Source of the DNA: Singulisphaera sp. GP187
GTDB lineage: Bacteria > Planctomycetota > Planctomycetia > Isosphaerales > Isosphaeraceae
DNA: 64,000 bases
NCBI RefSeq assembly: GCF_900129635.1
Contig: NZ_FSRB01000003.1
Span: 1,092,998 to 1,156,997 of the forward strand
Direction: 5' to 3'
Shown: piece after piece, positions 37,682 to 46,953 of the stretch
How positions within the stretch are numbered: the stretch's first letter is position 1
How the letters are laid out: each line of letters begins with the position of its first letter
The notes under the pieces: generated by a model
Database searches by the model: none
Told to the model about the DNA's origin: nothing
Seen by the model: the letters and a program-made list of their open reading frames with translations, nothing else
Translations under genes and position numbers: made by a program

Positions 37682-39499
37682 ATGCCCCAGATCCTCAAGA
37701 CCGTCGCCCTGCTTCTGCCGACGACTTGCCTCTTGTTCCTGCCCTTGCTCTCGCTCCAGGCGCAACAGCCCGCGGCGAACCAGCCGACGGCCGAGGACGT
37801 CATCAAGGCGGTCGAGGCCAAGAAAGGCCCGGCCAAAGCCGCGAACGATCCGATCGAGCGGATCAAGGAGGAAGGGCTGAAGCGGTCGCAGGTCATGGCG
37901 ACCTTGAGCTACCTGACCGACGTGATCGGCCCCAGGCTCACCGGTTCGCCGGGGCTGACCCGAGCGAACGAGTGGACCCGGGACAAACTCTCCGGGTGGG
38001 GCGCGGAGAACGCTCACCTCGAGCCGTGGGGGCCGTTCGGACGCGGTTGGTCGCTTCAGCGGTTCTCGGCCCAGGTCGTTGAGCCCCACGCCATCCCCTT
38101 GATCGGCTACCCCAAGGCATGGTCACCCGGCCTCGAAGGAACGCTCGTTGCCCCGGTCGTCCACCTCGACGCCAAGTCGGAAGCGGATCTAACCAAGTTC
38201 AAGGGGACGCTCAAGGGGGCGATCGTGCTGGTCGGGCCGGCGCGTGACCTCGACGCCCGAGTCGAGCCGCTCGCCACCCGGCTGACGGACAGCGAGCTGC
38301 TCACGTTGGCCAATGCCAATGAGCCCAGCAACGGGCGAGCGCAACCACGCCGCCGCGAGGCCCCCTCATTCGAGCGGCAACGGCTGCAATTCCTCGTGGA
38401 CGAAGGCGCCGCGCTGGTCGCTGAGCCCAGCCCACTCGGTGACGGCGGCACCCTGTTCGTCAGCGGGGCCCGTCTTCCCGGCCCCGCGGCCGCGCCCGGC
38501 TCCAATGCCAGGCGGCCCTCGGCCTGGGACAAGGACGCACCTCGGACCGTGCCCCAGATCGTCCTCGCCATCGAGCACTATAACCGGCTCGTCCGCATGA
38601 TCGGCCAGGGGGAATCGCTCAAGATGGCCGTCGACCTGTCCGTCCAATTTCATGAGGACGACTTGATGGGATACAACACGATCGCCGAAATTCCCGGCAC
38701 CGACCTGAAACAGGAGGTCGTCATGCTCGGCGGGCACCTCGACTCCTGGCACAGCTCCACCGGCGCCACCGACAATGCGGCCGGCGTCGCGGTCGCCATG
38801 GAGGCCGTCCGAATCCTCAAGGCCCTCGACTTGCACCCCCGCCGGACCGTCCGGATCGCGCTCTGGACCGGAGAAGAGCAGGGGCTCCGCGGCTCGCGGG
38901 CCTACGCCTCCAAGCACTTCAGCACCGGAGACGACCCCGCCGGGTTCGATCACCCCAGAGATACGGAGGCTGAGGAGTCCGAGGAGGCTGAGGAGTCTGA
39001 AGAATTCGAGGAATCCGAAGAGTCTGAAGAATCCGAGGGGTCCGAGGCCGAATCGACGCCCACCCCCGAGTTCAAGTCATTCTCGGGCTACTTCAACCTC
39101 GACAACGGGACAGGGAAAATCCGCGGAGTCTACCTCCAAGGGAACGAGGCGGTGCGGCCGATCTTCCGCAAGTGGCTCGAGCCCTTCCGCGCGATGGGGG
39201 CTACGACCCTCTCGTCCGCCAACACCGGAGGCACCGACCACCTCTCGTTCGACGGCCTCGGCTTGCCTGGCTTCCAGTTCATCCAAGACCCCGTCGAATA
39301 CTCGACCCGAACCCACCACTCGAACCAGGACGTGTTCGACCGCATCCAGGCCAACGACATGAAGCAGGCCGCGATCATCATGGCCGCGTTCGTTTACAAC
39401 ACCGCCGTCCTGGACGAGAAACTGCCGCGGAAACCAAGACCGAAGCCCACCGCCACCACCGTCGTCACAAACCCCGGAGCCAAGGCTTCGCCCCATTGA
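37682..39499 (+). CDS. Secreted M28 family zinc peptidase with acidic Glu/Ser insert
   Basis: A 605-residue exported metallopeptidase with a signal peptide (about 1-28). A PA-like protease-associated region lies in the middle (GTLKGAIVLVGPARDL). The M28 zinc site is read as GGHLDSWHSSTGATDNAAG (His and Asp), WTGEEQGLRGS (Glu pair), YFNLDNGTG (Asp) and THHSNQDVFD (His). Between the Glu pair and that Asp, residues about 429-458 form an almost pure Glu/Ser tract (units EESEE, EESEES) encoded by imperfect 12-18-base repeats. The catalytic residues look complete, so this is probably an active aminopeptidase. The start at 37682 is set by the signal peptide; the open frame reaches 37421 without coding signs. 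Confidence 0.9.
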   Translation: MPQILKTVALLLPTTCLLFLPLLSLQAQQPAANQPTAEDVIKAVEAKKGPAKAANDPIERIKEEGLKRSQVMATLSYLTDVIGPRLTGSPGLTRANEWTRDKLSGWGAENAHLEPWGPFGRGWSLQRFSAQVVEPHAIPLIGYPKAWSPGLEGTLVAPVVHLDAKSEADLTKFKGTLKGAIVLVGPARDLDARVEPLATRLTDSELLTLANANEPSNGRAQPRRREAPSFERQRLQFLVDEGAALVAEPSPLGDGGTLFVSGARLPGPAAAPGSNARRPSAWDKDAPRTVPQIVLAIEHYNRLVRMIGQGESLKMAVDLSVQFHEDDLMGYNTIAEIPGTDLKQEVVMLGGHLDSWHSSTGATDNAAGVAVAMEAVRILKALDLHPRRTVRIALWTGEEQGLRGSRAYASKHFSTGDDPAGFDHPRDTEAEESEEAEESEEFEESEESEESEGSEAESTPTPEFKSFSGYFNLDNGTGKIRGVYLQGNEAVRPIFRKWLEPFRAMGATTLSSANTGGTDHLSFDGLGLPGFQFIQDPVEYSTRTHHSNQDVFDRIQANDMKQAAIIMAAFVYNTAVLDEKLPRKPRPKPTATTVVTNPGAKASPH

Positions 39500-39942
39500 A
39501 AACAAGGCGTCCGAAGCCCCCACGCCACGATCGCGTCCCCGAACCCCATCCAGTTTCGACGAGCCGCCTGAGGGTTCGGGGAATCCGAATATGCTTGTTT
39601 TGCGCTCCTCTTGACTCCACTGAACAATCAACGATGATGGTAGAGGAACTTTGTCGATTGCGATGACGCTCGACAGGAAGCCGGGCCGAAGGCTGGCCCA
39701 AATCGGCCCGATTGGGACTCGAAAGTCGCGCAAACCTTGTCCGGGCCCGAGTTTCCCAGGTTTCCCGCGCCCGGCAAGTCGGAAGCTTGAGCGGCCGGTG
39801 TCCCTGACGACTCGCAATCGAGAGGTCACGATGTCGTGCAATTCTCGGTTCTCCAAAAGCAGGGCCAGGTGACGATTCCGCCGCACTCCTTCCCAGGCAG
39901 GCGGCGGTCTCGGTCCTCGACCCTTGTGCCGAAGGAGCGGGC
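39500..39942. other. Intergenic region, nothing seen
   Basis: A 443-base gap between the M28 peptidase and the polysaccharide deacetylase. Open frames here are Arg/Pro-rich, have no family signature and no good ribosome-binding site. No hairpin with a T-run, repeat or promoter was recognised. Confidence 0.5.
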
Positions 39943-40947
39943 ATGGCTCATCGCATTCTGTCGAAGCGAGCAAAAGTCCGTGCATTGCTCGCGAGAACGG
40001 GCCTGACCGCGGTTCGTTGGCACACGCTCGGCCGCGGCCTTTATTGCTTCAACTACCACCGGATCGGTGATCCGGAGGCCTGCGCATTCGACCGAGGGGT
40101 CTATTCCTGCTCGACCGCTCACTTTCGGGAGCATGTCGCCATGCTCAAGGAACGGTTCGAGGTGGTCAACCTGGCGCGGCTTCTCGAGGAGGGGGGACGT
40201 CCACCCCGGAAACCGTTGGCCCTGATCACGTTTGACGACGGCTATGCGGACAACTATGAGGTCGCCTTCCCGACCTTGAGGGAGTTGGGGGTCACGGCCG
40301 CCTTCTTCATCCCGACGGCCTTTATTGGGGGCTCGCAACTCCCCTGGTGGGACGAGATTGCCTGGTCGCTCCGCAACGCGACCATCGAGCGGATCCGCCT
40401 TGAGGACGCCGAGGGAGACTTTGATTTGGGGGCCGAGGGGATTGAGCGGTCGATCGAAGCCGTTCTCGAACGGGTCAAGCTCCGCACACGCATCCCGATG
40501 GACGAGCAAGTCAGGGAGATCCGCGCGCGTTGCCGCCCGGCCGGGTCGATGCGGGACGCTGGTGCCCGCCTGTTCATGGATCGGGAACAGCTTCGCGAGA
40601 TGCGGCGGGCGGGAATGGACATCGGCTCACATACGCACTCGCACCGCATTCTCTCGCACCTCAACGGCGACACCCAGCGCGAGGAGCTGGAACAGTCCAA
40701 GACGATCCTCGAAGGCTTGCTCGATGAGCCCATTACCTCGGTCGCCTACCCCGTTGGCAGGTCGTCTTCCTACACCCCGGAGACTTGCCAGATCGCGGAG
40801 TCGCTTGGCTACCGCGTCGGGTTCAACTTCATCTGCCAATCCAATCGCCTGCCGCTGAGCAAGCCGTTCGACATTTTTCGGTTTGGCATCCATCGCGATA
40901 TCGATTCCCATGAACTGAAATCCCACACCTGTTTTCAATGGATTTAA
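39943..40947 (+). CDS. Polysaccharide deacetylase family protein (NodB domain)
   Basis: A 334-residue protein of carbohydrate esterase family 4 type. Motif 1 is LITFDDGYADNYE (catalytic Asp and metal-binding Asp), and motif 2 is IGSHTHSHRILSHL (metal-binding His residues). AYPVGRSSSYT corresponds to the later motif, where many members have YPxG. There is no signal peptide, so it may act on an intracellular or inner-leaflet substrate. An insert of about 80 residues separates the first two motifs. It is followed after 60 bases by the ATP-grasp/phosphatase genes on the same strand. That arrangement is often seen in exopolysaccharide or cell-surface glycan clusters, so N-deacetylation of a glycan precursor is the likely job. 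Confidence 0.88.
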   Translation: MAHRILSKRAKVRALLARTGLTAVRWHTLGRGLYCFNYHRIGDPEACAFDRGVYSCSTAHFREHVAMLKERFEVVNLARLLEEGGRPPRKPLALITFDDGYADNYEVAFPTLRELGVTAAFFIPTAFIGGSQLPWWDEIAWSLRNATIERIRLEDAEGDFDLGAEGIERSIEAVLERVKLRTRIPMDEQVREIRARCRPAGSMRDAGARLFMDREQLREMRRAGMDIGSHTHSHRILSHLNGDTQREELEQSKTILEGLLDEPITSVAYPVGRSSSYTPETCQIAESLGYRVGFNFICQSNRLPLSKPFDIFRFGIHRDIDSHELKSHTCFQWI

Positions 40948-41007
40948 ATTGAAACGGGAGCCGATTCCAGGCAGCGAGAGCGATTCCCAAGAGGGGGAGG
41001 GAACTCG

Positions 41008-41658
41008 ATGGGACACAAGGTGCTGGTTCTCGGGCACGACAGCCGATCATTCCTCAGCGTCGTTCGCTCCCTCGGGCGCGGCGGCATCGAAGTACACGCG
41101 GCCTGGCACCGGCCGGGAGATCCGGCTGCGCGGTCGCGTTATCTCGCAAGACGGCACGACCTGCCGGCTTACCGCGAGCACGACGACCAGTGGAAAGTCG
41201 ACTTGATCGCGTTGTTGTGCCGTGAGCAATTCGACCTGGTCATTCCCTGTCACGACTCGTGCCTGGTCCCGCTCCAGCAACACCGAACGGAATTGGAGCC
41301 GCACGGCCGACTCGCCCTCCTGAGCGACGAATCGTTCGCGGTCTTCTTCGACAAGTTTCAGACGAACGAGTTGGCCAGATCCGTCGGGGTCCGGGTTCCT
41401 CGCGAGACGATTCTTTCAGATTTACACAACTCAGAATACCTGATTTCTGAGTTCACGCTGCCGGTCGTTCTGAAGCCCCGCGAGTCGTTCAATCCAGGCA
41501 CCCCGGACTCCCGGCACGAGGTCCGCAAAGTCTACACACGCGACGAGTTGGACCAGGCGCTCGAGGCAATGATCGGCGCGGGCCCGGTCGCCATCCAGGA
41601 GAACGTTCTCGGCCGAGGGGTGGGTGTCGAGCTCCTGATGAGGGGGGGGAGGTGCTGA
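41008..41658 (+). CDS. ATP-grasp protein, N-terminal part (interrupted by frameshift)
   Basis: The first 216 codons of an ATP-grasp/phosphatase fusion. The pre-ATP-grasp fold (GHKVLVLGHDSRSFLSVVRSL) and the start of the ATP-binding domain (LPVVLKPRESFNPGTP, IQENVLGRGVGVELL) are clear. The frame ends at TGA just after a run of eight G (41642-41649). Moving one base back at that run continues without a break into GEVLMAFQHVRVHEPPRGG of the next frame. A very strong ribosome-binding site (GAGGGGGAGGGA) lies 6 bases before the start. Either a real indel, a sequencing error in the homopolymer, or slippage during expression explains the break. Confidence 0.85.
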   Translation: MGHKVLVLGHDSRSFLSVVRSLGRGGIEVHAAWHRPGDPAARSRYLARRHDLPAYREHDDQWKVDLIALLCREQFDLVIPCHDSCLVPLQQHRTELEPHGRLALLSDESFAVFFDKFQTNELARSVGVRVPRETILSDLHNSEYLISEFTLPVVLKPRESFNPGTPDSRHEVRKVYTRDELDQALEAMIGAGPVAIQENVLGRGVGVELLMRGGRC

Positions 41659-42773
41659 TGGCGTTTCAGCATGTGCGCGTCCACGAGCCGCCACGCGGCG
41701 GGGGCAGTTCCTATCGCATGAGCACGCGACCGAGTCCGGAATTGGTCGACGCCTCGGTGCGGCTCCTGAAGGCCCTCGACTACACCGGGGTCGCGATGGT
41801 CGAGTTCAAGGTCGATTCCCGGACCGGCCGGTGGGCCCTCATCGAAGTCAACGGACGGTTCTGGGGCTCGCTCCCGCTGGCCCTGGCCGCCGGGGCCGAC
41901 TTCCCCCTAGCTCTGGTCCAGATGCTCCTCGAGGGTCGGACCGCGTTTCCGCAGACCTACCGCGTGGGACTCTGTTGCCGCAACTGGGAGGGAGACGTGG
42001 AGTGGCTCTCGGCCAATCTCAGAGCCGACCGGTCGGACCCGACGCTGACGACTCGCCCGCTGGTTGGGGTCCTCGCCGAGACGCTCAAGAACCTGACACT
42101 CTTCCGCGAGCGGAGCGACACCTTCGTCCTCGACGACCCGACCCCCGCGTGGCACGAGCTGTCGGGGATCGGCCGCCGGAAATGGTTGGGCTTCCGCGGC
42201 AAACTCGCGTGCCGTTTCCTCCAGTCGAGCCGATCGCGTCGCGGCCTCGCGAAGCGATTCCGAGAACGGGTCCGCGTGGCCCGGCAGGTGCTCTTCCTCT
42301 GCGCGGGAAATATCTGTCGGAGCCCATACGCCGCCGCCGTCGCCGTCAAGAATCTGGGGCACCGCCTGGAAATCGACTCGGCGGGCTACCTGCCGCTCCC
42401 CGGGCGACCGTCCCCGGAAGTGGCCGTCGCCGTGGCGGCCGCCCGCGGCATCGACCTCTCGGACCACGCATCGCAAGTCCTGACGGAAACCCTCGTCCGC
42501 CAGTCCCATCTGATCATCGTATTCGACTACGCCAACTACCAACAGTTCCGGCGGACCTATCCGTTCGCTCGAGACCGTGTCTTTCCCCTTGGGGCGATCC
42601 GGCCCGAGGGTCCGCTTTTCATCGAGGACCCTTGGAATGGCGGGGCCGAGGAATTCGAGAGGTGCTATCAGGAGATTGACGAGAACCTCGAACGGGTGAT
42701 CGAAGAAGTCGGGCGAGCTGGACCGACCACATCCCCCAAGGCGACGACCACCGAACCGCGGAACCTGGCATGA
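41652..42773 (+). CDS. ATP-grasp C-terminal part fused to low-molecular-weight protein tyrosine phosphatase
   Basis: The continuation of the preceding gene in the -1 frame; the GTG at 41652 is only the formal start. Residues 1-215 finish the ATP-grasp fold (GVAMVEFKVDSRTG, ALIEVNGRFWGSLPLALAAG with metal-binding Glu and Asn). A basic linker of about 50 residues follows. The C-terminal 150 residues are a low-molecular-weight tyrosine phosphatase with the P-loop FLCAGNICRSPYAAA (CX5R-S) and the general-acid block IEDPWNGG. Such phosphatases commonly regulate tyrosine kinases in polysaccharide export, which fits the neighbouring deacetylase. Both domains look intact apart from the frameshift, which argues against long-term decay. 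Confidence 0.85.
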   Translation: MLMAFQHVRVHEPPRGGGSSYRMSTRPSPELVDASVRLLKALDYTGVAMVEFKVDSRTGRWALIEVNGRFWGSLPLALAAGADFPLALVQMLLEGRTAFPQTYRVGLCCRNWEGDVEWLSANLRADRSDPTLTTRPLVGVLAETLKNLTLFRERSDTFVLDDPTPAWHELSGIGRRKWLGFRGKLACRFLQSSRSRRGLAKRFRERVRVARQVLFLCAGNICRSPYAAAVAVKNLGHRLEIDSAGYLPLPGRPSPEVAVAVAAARGIDLSDHASQVLTETLVRQSHLIIVFDYANYQQFRRTYPFARDRVFPLGAIRPEGPLFIEDPWNGGAEEFERCYQEIDENLERVIEEVGRAGPTTSPKATTTEPRNLA

Positions 42774-42844
42774 TCGAATCACGATGAGGGTCCGCAGACG
42801 ACCTCTCGGAAGCGTGCGCGAGGAATCCATCTGGCTCTTGTCTG

Positions 42845-42867
42845 GCCAGCACGGCCCACCCTACAAA
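42845..42867. repeat. Dispersed GTGGGC palindrome, degenerate copy
   Basis: Reads GCCAGC-ACG-GCCCACC followed by CTACAAAA; the left arm has diverged from the GGTGGGC consensus. The CTACAAAA tail is shared with the copy at 52547. Confidence 0.5.
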
Positions 42868-42985
42868 AACCCCTTCTCACACACGCCCTCAGACGGAGAT
42901 CGCTTCGGCGTGTCTCGAAAACGCCCGCCAACCCATGCAATCGCGACACGGGTCATGGAGGCAATTGCCAGAAAATTGCATTGGC

Positions 42986-43014
42986 TTGTGCCGCCGGCTC
43001 GAGAGAGGTAGAAT
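42986..43014 (+). promoter_or_regulatory. Possible sigma-70-like promoter of the DUF1592-DUF1552 pair
   Basis: TTGTGC and TAGAAT are separated by 17 bases, with a local AT-rich stretch (TAGAATAATTG) that stands out in GC-rich DNA. It lies about 190 bases upstream of the start at 43202. The -35 match is weak, so this is tentative. Confidence 0.3.
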
Positions 43015-43201
43015 AATTGTTCGACTCGAGCCCGTCACGGCGCTCGACCCTCATTCCGCGCGCTTGGGTTCCGGTTTTCCTTGGTCGCTGCCTTCGCGTT
43101 CGCTGCTGCCGACCTGCCGACAGCCGGTGCATAATCTCTCCGGTCGGTGGTCAGTCCTGCCTGCCTCCGCCTCCTTGGTTTGAGGAGATCCCGGCTCCGC
43201 C

Positions 43202-45544
43202 ATGGTTAGCCCCTCAAAGCAGACCCAACCCTTCGCCCTGTTCCGTCGCACCGTGGCCGCGACCGGGGTCGCCCTCGTCTGGCTCGCGATTGTGCCGGCC
43301 CCGCGCATCGTCGAGGCGGCCGAAGGGAACAGCGGAGAACAAATCTACGCTCGTCAGTGCGCTTCGTGCCATGGGGCGAAGGGGGAGGGGACCCCTGAGG
43401 ATTATCCGCATCCCCTGATCGGCGATCGGACCTTGCCCCGGCTCACAAGCTACATCGCCAAGTCGATGCCCGAGGACGCTCCGGGGTCGTGTGTCGGCGA
43501 GGATGCCGAGAAGGTCGCCGCCTACATTCACGACGCATTCTATTCGAAAGCGGCCCAGGCCCGCGCCAAGCCGCCCCGAATCGAACTCTCCCACCTGACC
43601 GTGCGCCAATATCGCAACGCCGTGACCGACCTCATCGGCCGGTTCCGCGAGCCGAGCGTGCGGGGCGATCGTCGCGGCTTGCACGGGGACTACTTCAAGT
43701 CGAAGCAGATCCGCAACGACGGGGTCTTCAGCCGGGTCGACCCCCAGGTGCGGTTCGACTTCTCCAAGTCGAGCCCCGACCCCGAGAAGATCGAACCCAA
43801 GGAATTCGCGATCCGTTGGCAGGGGTCGGTCCTTGCGCCCGAGACGGGGGAGTATGAATTCATCGTCAAGACTGAGAACAGTGCTCGGTTGTGGGTCAAC
43901 GACCTCAAACGACCGCTGATCGACGCCTTTGTCAAGTCGGGCAGCGACACCGAATACCGCGGTTCGATCCGCCTGCTGGCCGGTCGGGCCTATCCGTTGC
44001 GGCTCGAGTACTCCAAGGCCACCCAGGGGGTCAAGAAAGACGACAAGAAGGCCGAAGTGGCGCCGGGGTCGATCGCCCTCGAGTGGGCGCTGCCGCATCG
44101 AGTCGCCGAGGTCATTCCCCAGCACAACCTCGCTCCCGACCTGCTCCCTGAATCCTTCGTCCTGGCGAGTCCGTTCCCGCCCGACGACCGGAGCGTCGGC
44201 TATGAACGCGGGTCGTCGGTCTCCAAGGAGTGGGAGCAGGCCACGACGGACGCCGCGATCGAGGTGGCCGACTACGTCGTGGCGCACCTCCGCGAGCTGA
44301 CCGGGGTCAAAGACGACGATCCGGACCGCGAGCCTCGGCTCCGCGCGTTCTGCCTCCAATTCGCCGAGCGCGCGTTTCGCCGCCCGCTGACCGACGACCA
44401 GCGCGAGCTCTACGTCGAGCGTCAGTTCAAGGACGTCCGCGACTTCGACACGGCCGTCAAACGGGTCGTGCTGCTCGTCCTCAAGTCGCCTCGGTTCCTC
44501 TATCAAGAGATCGGCGGGGAAGGGGACGCCTACGACGTGGCCGCGCGCCTTTCATTCGGCCTCTGGGACTCGCTCCCGGACAAGCCGCTCCTGCAAGCTG
44601 CCGCGTCCGGCCAGCTCAAAACGAGCGACCAGGTCACCGGCCAGGCGGAACGGATGGCGTCCGACCCGCGGTGCCGCGCCAAGCTTCGCGACTTCTTCTT
44701 TCAGTGGCTGAAGGTCGAGCAGATCCCCGACCTGGCGAAGGATCCCAAGCGGTTCGGCGACTTTGACGAGGCGATGGCGTCGGACTTGCGAACCTCGCTC
44801 GACCTGCTCCTGGAAGACCTGGTCTGGAGCGACGCTTCCGACTTCCGCCAGCTCCTGCTCACCGACGCGCTCTACCTCAACGGCCGGCTCGCCCAATTCT
44901 ACGGCGCCTCGCTTCCGACCGACGCCCCGTTCCAGAAGGTCACGCCGGAGCCTCGCGAGCGTGCCGGAGTGTTGACCCACCCGTACCTGATGACGAGTTT
45001 CGCCTACACGGCGACCAGCTCACCGATCCATCGCGGCGTGTTCATCGCTCGAAGCGTCCTCGGCCTGGCACTGCGGCCGCCGCCCGAGGCCTTCCCGCCG
45101 CTGGCGCCCGACCTTCATCCCCAGTTGAGCACCCGGGAACGGGTCGCGCTGCAGACCAGCCCCGAGTCGTGCCAGGCCTGCCACGCGATGATCAACCCGC
45201 TCGGATTCACCTTGGAGCCGTTCGACGCCGTCGGCCGGTTCCGACGCGAGGAGAACGGGCGGTCGATCGACGCGACCGGGGCCTATCAAACGCGCACCGG
45301 GGAACTCGTCAAGTTCGCCGGCGCCCGCGACCTGGCGGCCTTCCTGGCGGGCAGCCCGGAAACGCACAACGCCTTTATCGAACAGGTCTTCCACAACATC
45401 GTCAAGCAACCGGTCCGGGCGTTCGGACCGCACGAGCTCGAGAACCTGCGTGCGGCGTTTGCCGAGGGGAATTTCAACATCCGAAAGCTCGTTGTCAAGA
45501 TCGCGGCCGACACCGCCTTGATCGCGCGGGCCACCCCACCGTAG
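43202..45544 (+). CDS. Secreted cytochrome protein with PA14 and DUF1592/DUF1588/DUF1585 domains
   Basis: A 780-residue exported protein. After a signal peptide (about 1-40) comes a cytochrome c domain with RQCASCHGAKGEG (C53, C56, H57), then a DUF1587-like stretch (LTVRQYRNAVTDLIG). A PA14-like domain lies at about 160-300 (IRWQGSVLAPETGEYEFIVKT), followed by DUF1595/DUF1592 (AFRRPLTDDQRELY, YDVAARLSFGLWDSLPDKPLL). DUF1588 carries a second haem-type site SCQACHAMINPLGFTLE (C657, C660, H661), and DUF1585 ends the protein (FIEQVFHNIVKQPVRAFG). The set of domains and the DUF1552 gene 89 bases downstream form the standard planctomycete pair. The function is thought to be extracellular carbohydrate binding or oxidation but is unproven. 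Confidence 0.93.
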   Translation: MVSPSKQTQPFALFRRTVAATGVALVWLAIVPAPRIVEAAEGNSGEQIYARQCASCHGAKGEGTPEDYPHPLIGDRTLPRLTSYIAKSMPEDAPGSCVGEDAEKVAAYIHDAFYSKAAQARAKPPRIELSHLTVRQYRNAVTDLIGRFREPSVRGDRRGLHGDYFKSKQIRNDGVFSRVDPQVRFDFSKSSPDPEKIEPKEFAIRWQGSVLAPETGEYEFIVKTENSARLWVNDLKRPLIDAFVKSGSDTEYRGSIRLLAGRAYPLRLEYSKATQGVKKDDKKAEVAPGSIALEWALPHRVAEVIPQHNLAPDLLPESFVLASPFPPDDRSVGYERGSSVSKEWEQATTDAAIEVADYVVAHLRELTGVKDDDPDREPRLRAFCLQFAERAFRRPLTDDQRELYVERQFKDVRDFDTAVKRVVLLVLKSPRFLYQEIGGEGDAYDVAARLSFGLWDSLPDKPLLQAAASGQLKTSDQVTGQAERMASDPRCRAKLRDFFFQWLKVEQIPDLAKDPKRFGDFDEAMASDLRTSLDLLLEDLVWSDASDFRQLLLTDALYLNGRLAQFYGASLPTDAPFQKVTPEPRERAGVLTHPYLMTSFAYTATSSPIHRGVFIARSVLGLALRPPPEAFPPLAPDLHPQLSTRERVALQTSPESCQACHAMINPLGFTLEPFDAVGRFRREENGRSIDATGAYQTRTGELVKFAGARDLAAFLAGSPETHNAFIEQVFHNIVKQPVRAFGPHELENLRAAFAEGNFNIRKLVVKIAADTALIARATPP

Positions 45545-45633
45545 CTCGCTCCGTAGGTTCGTGCCGCCGAGTCTGCCTTGAATTCATCCCGTTCGATTGG
45601 TTTTATTCGCCGGCTTTCTTCAGGAGAAATGAC

Positions 45634-46953
45634 GTGGCCCAGAGATCGACACGACGCGAGTTCATTCGCGACCTCGGCATCGGCGCGGCGTCCCTCCCGT
45701 TCATCCTGAATTTGCCTAGCCTCGGCTTCGCGAACCAAGCGAAGCGCAAGCAACGGCTGGTGGTCTTGTTCAGCCCGAACGGCATCGTTCCCTCGACGTT
45801 CTGGCCCGACGAAGCCGGCGAAGAGTTCGCCTTCAAGGAAAGCCTGACGCCCCTGGAGGCATTCCGCAAGCAGACCCTCATCCTCGGTGGAGTTTGCGAC
45901 AAGGTCCGCGGCGACGGCGACAGCCACATGCGCGGGATCGGCTGCCTGTTGACGGGAACCGAGCTGTTCCCCGGCAATATCCAAGGGGGATCGCATACCC
46001 CGGCCGGGTGGTCGAGCGGCATTTCCATCGATCAAGAGATCAAGAATCATCTTCAGCAAGCGCCCGACTCGCGAACCCGGTTCGGATCGCTCGAGTTCGG
46101 CGTGATGGTGCCGGACCGCGCGGACACCTGGACCCGGATGGTCTACACCGGCCCGAACAAGCCGGTCGCGCCGATCGACGATCCGTACCAGATGTTCGCC
46201 AAGCTCTACGGACGCATGAAGGACCGCGAGAGCCTCAAGAGCATCCTCGACGCACTCGGCGACGACCTGGGCAAAGTCCGCTCGGTCGTCAGCGCCGAGG
46301 ACCGGCACCTGCTCGAAGCGCACGCGACCTTCGTTCGCGAGATGGAGCACGAGCTCAAGTCGAGTCAGAACGAGGCGCTCGACCATGCGGTCCCCGAGCT
46401 CGAGTCAGGGGTCAAGGAAGAGAACGACGAGATCCCCCGGATCAGCAAGATGCAGATTGACCTGATGGTCAACAGCTTCGCGTCCGACTTCGCCCGCGTG
46501 GCCACCTTGCAGTACACCAACTCGGTCGGCGGGGCGAAAATGCGCTGGCTGCAGGTGGACGAAGGGCACCACGAGCTCTCCCACGAGCCGGACAGTAACG
46601 CCAGCGCCCAGGAGAAGCTGACCCGGATCAACAAGTGGTATTGCGAGCAGCTCGCCTATCTCGCGAAACGGCTCGCCGACACGCCCGAACCGGGCGGGCA
46701 GGGGAGCCTGCTCGACAACACGCTCATCGTCTGGACCAACGAGCTGGGCAAGGGGAATTCGCACACCCTCGATAACATCCCGTTCGTGCTCGTCGGCAAC
46801 GGCCTCGACTTCCGGATGGGCCGGTCGATCCAGTACAAGAAGGTGGCCCACAACCGGCTCCTATTGGCGTTGGCCCACGGCATGGGCCATCGGATCGACA
46901 CGTTCGGTAACCCGAACTTCTGCGGCGACGGCGTGCTGCACGACTTGACTTGA
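45634..46953 (+). CDS. Tat-exported DUF1552 protein
   Basis: A 439-residue DUF1552 protein, the usual partner of DUF1592/DUF1588 cytochromes. The twin-arginine signal is at the N-terminus (QRSTRREFIRDLGIGAASLP). Family blocks include VVLFSPNGIVPSTFWPDE, GDGDSHMRGIGCLLTGTEL and NTLIVWTNELGKGNSHT. The start is a GTG at 45634, set by AGGAGA 9 bases upstream and by the signal; the ATG 5 bases earlier is out of frame, and the open frame reaching back to 45169 overlaps the upstream gene and is not coding. DUF1552 is distantly related to DUF1501 and may share the alkaline-phosphatase-like fold. Confidence 0.93.
   Translation: MAQRSTRREFIRDLGIGAASLPFILNLPSLGFANQAKRKQRLVVLFSPNGIVPSTFWPDEAGEEFAFKESLTPLEAFRKQTLILGGVCDKVRGDGDSHMRGIGCLLTGTELFPGNIQGGSHTPAGWSSGISIDQEIKNHLQQAPDSRTRFGSLEFGVMVPDRADTWTRMVYTGPNKPVAPIDDPYQMFAKLYGRMKDRESLKSILDALGDDLGKVRSVVSAEDRHLLEAHATFVREMEHELKSSQNEALDHAVPELESGVKEENDEIPRISKMQIDLMVNSFASDFARVATLQYTNSVGGAKMRWLQVDEGHHELSHEPDSNASAQEKLTRINKWYCEQLAYLAKRLADTPEPGGQGSLLDNTLIVWTNELGKGNSHTLDNIPFVLVGNGLDFRMGRSIQYKKVAHNRLLLALAHGMGHRIDTFGNPNFCGDGVLHDLT

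Larger units (their letters stand above)
42774..43201. other. Intergenic region with degenerate palindrome and possible promoter
   Basis: A 428-base gap before the DUF1592 gene. It holds one half-degenerate copy of the dispersed GTGGGC palindrome (42845-42867, ending CCCACCCTACAAAA) and a possible sigma-70 type promoter at 42986-43014. No credible gene is present. Confidence 0.5.
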
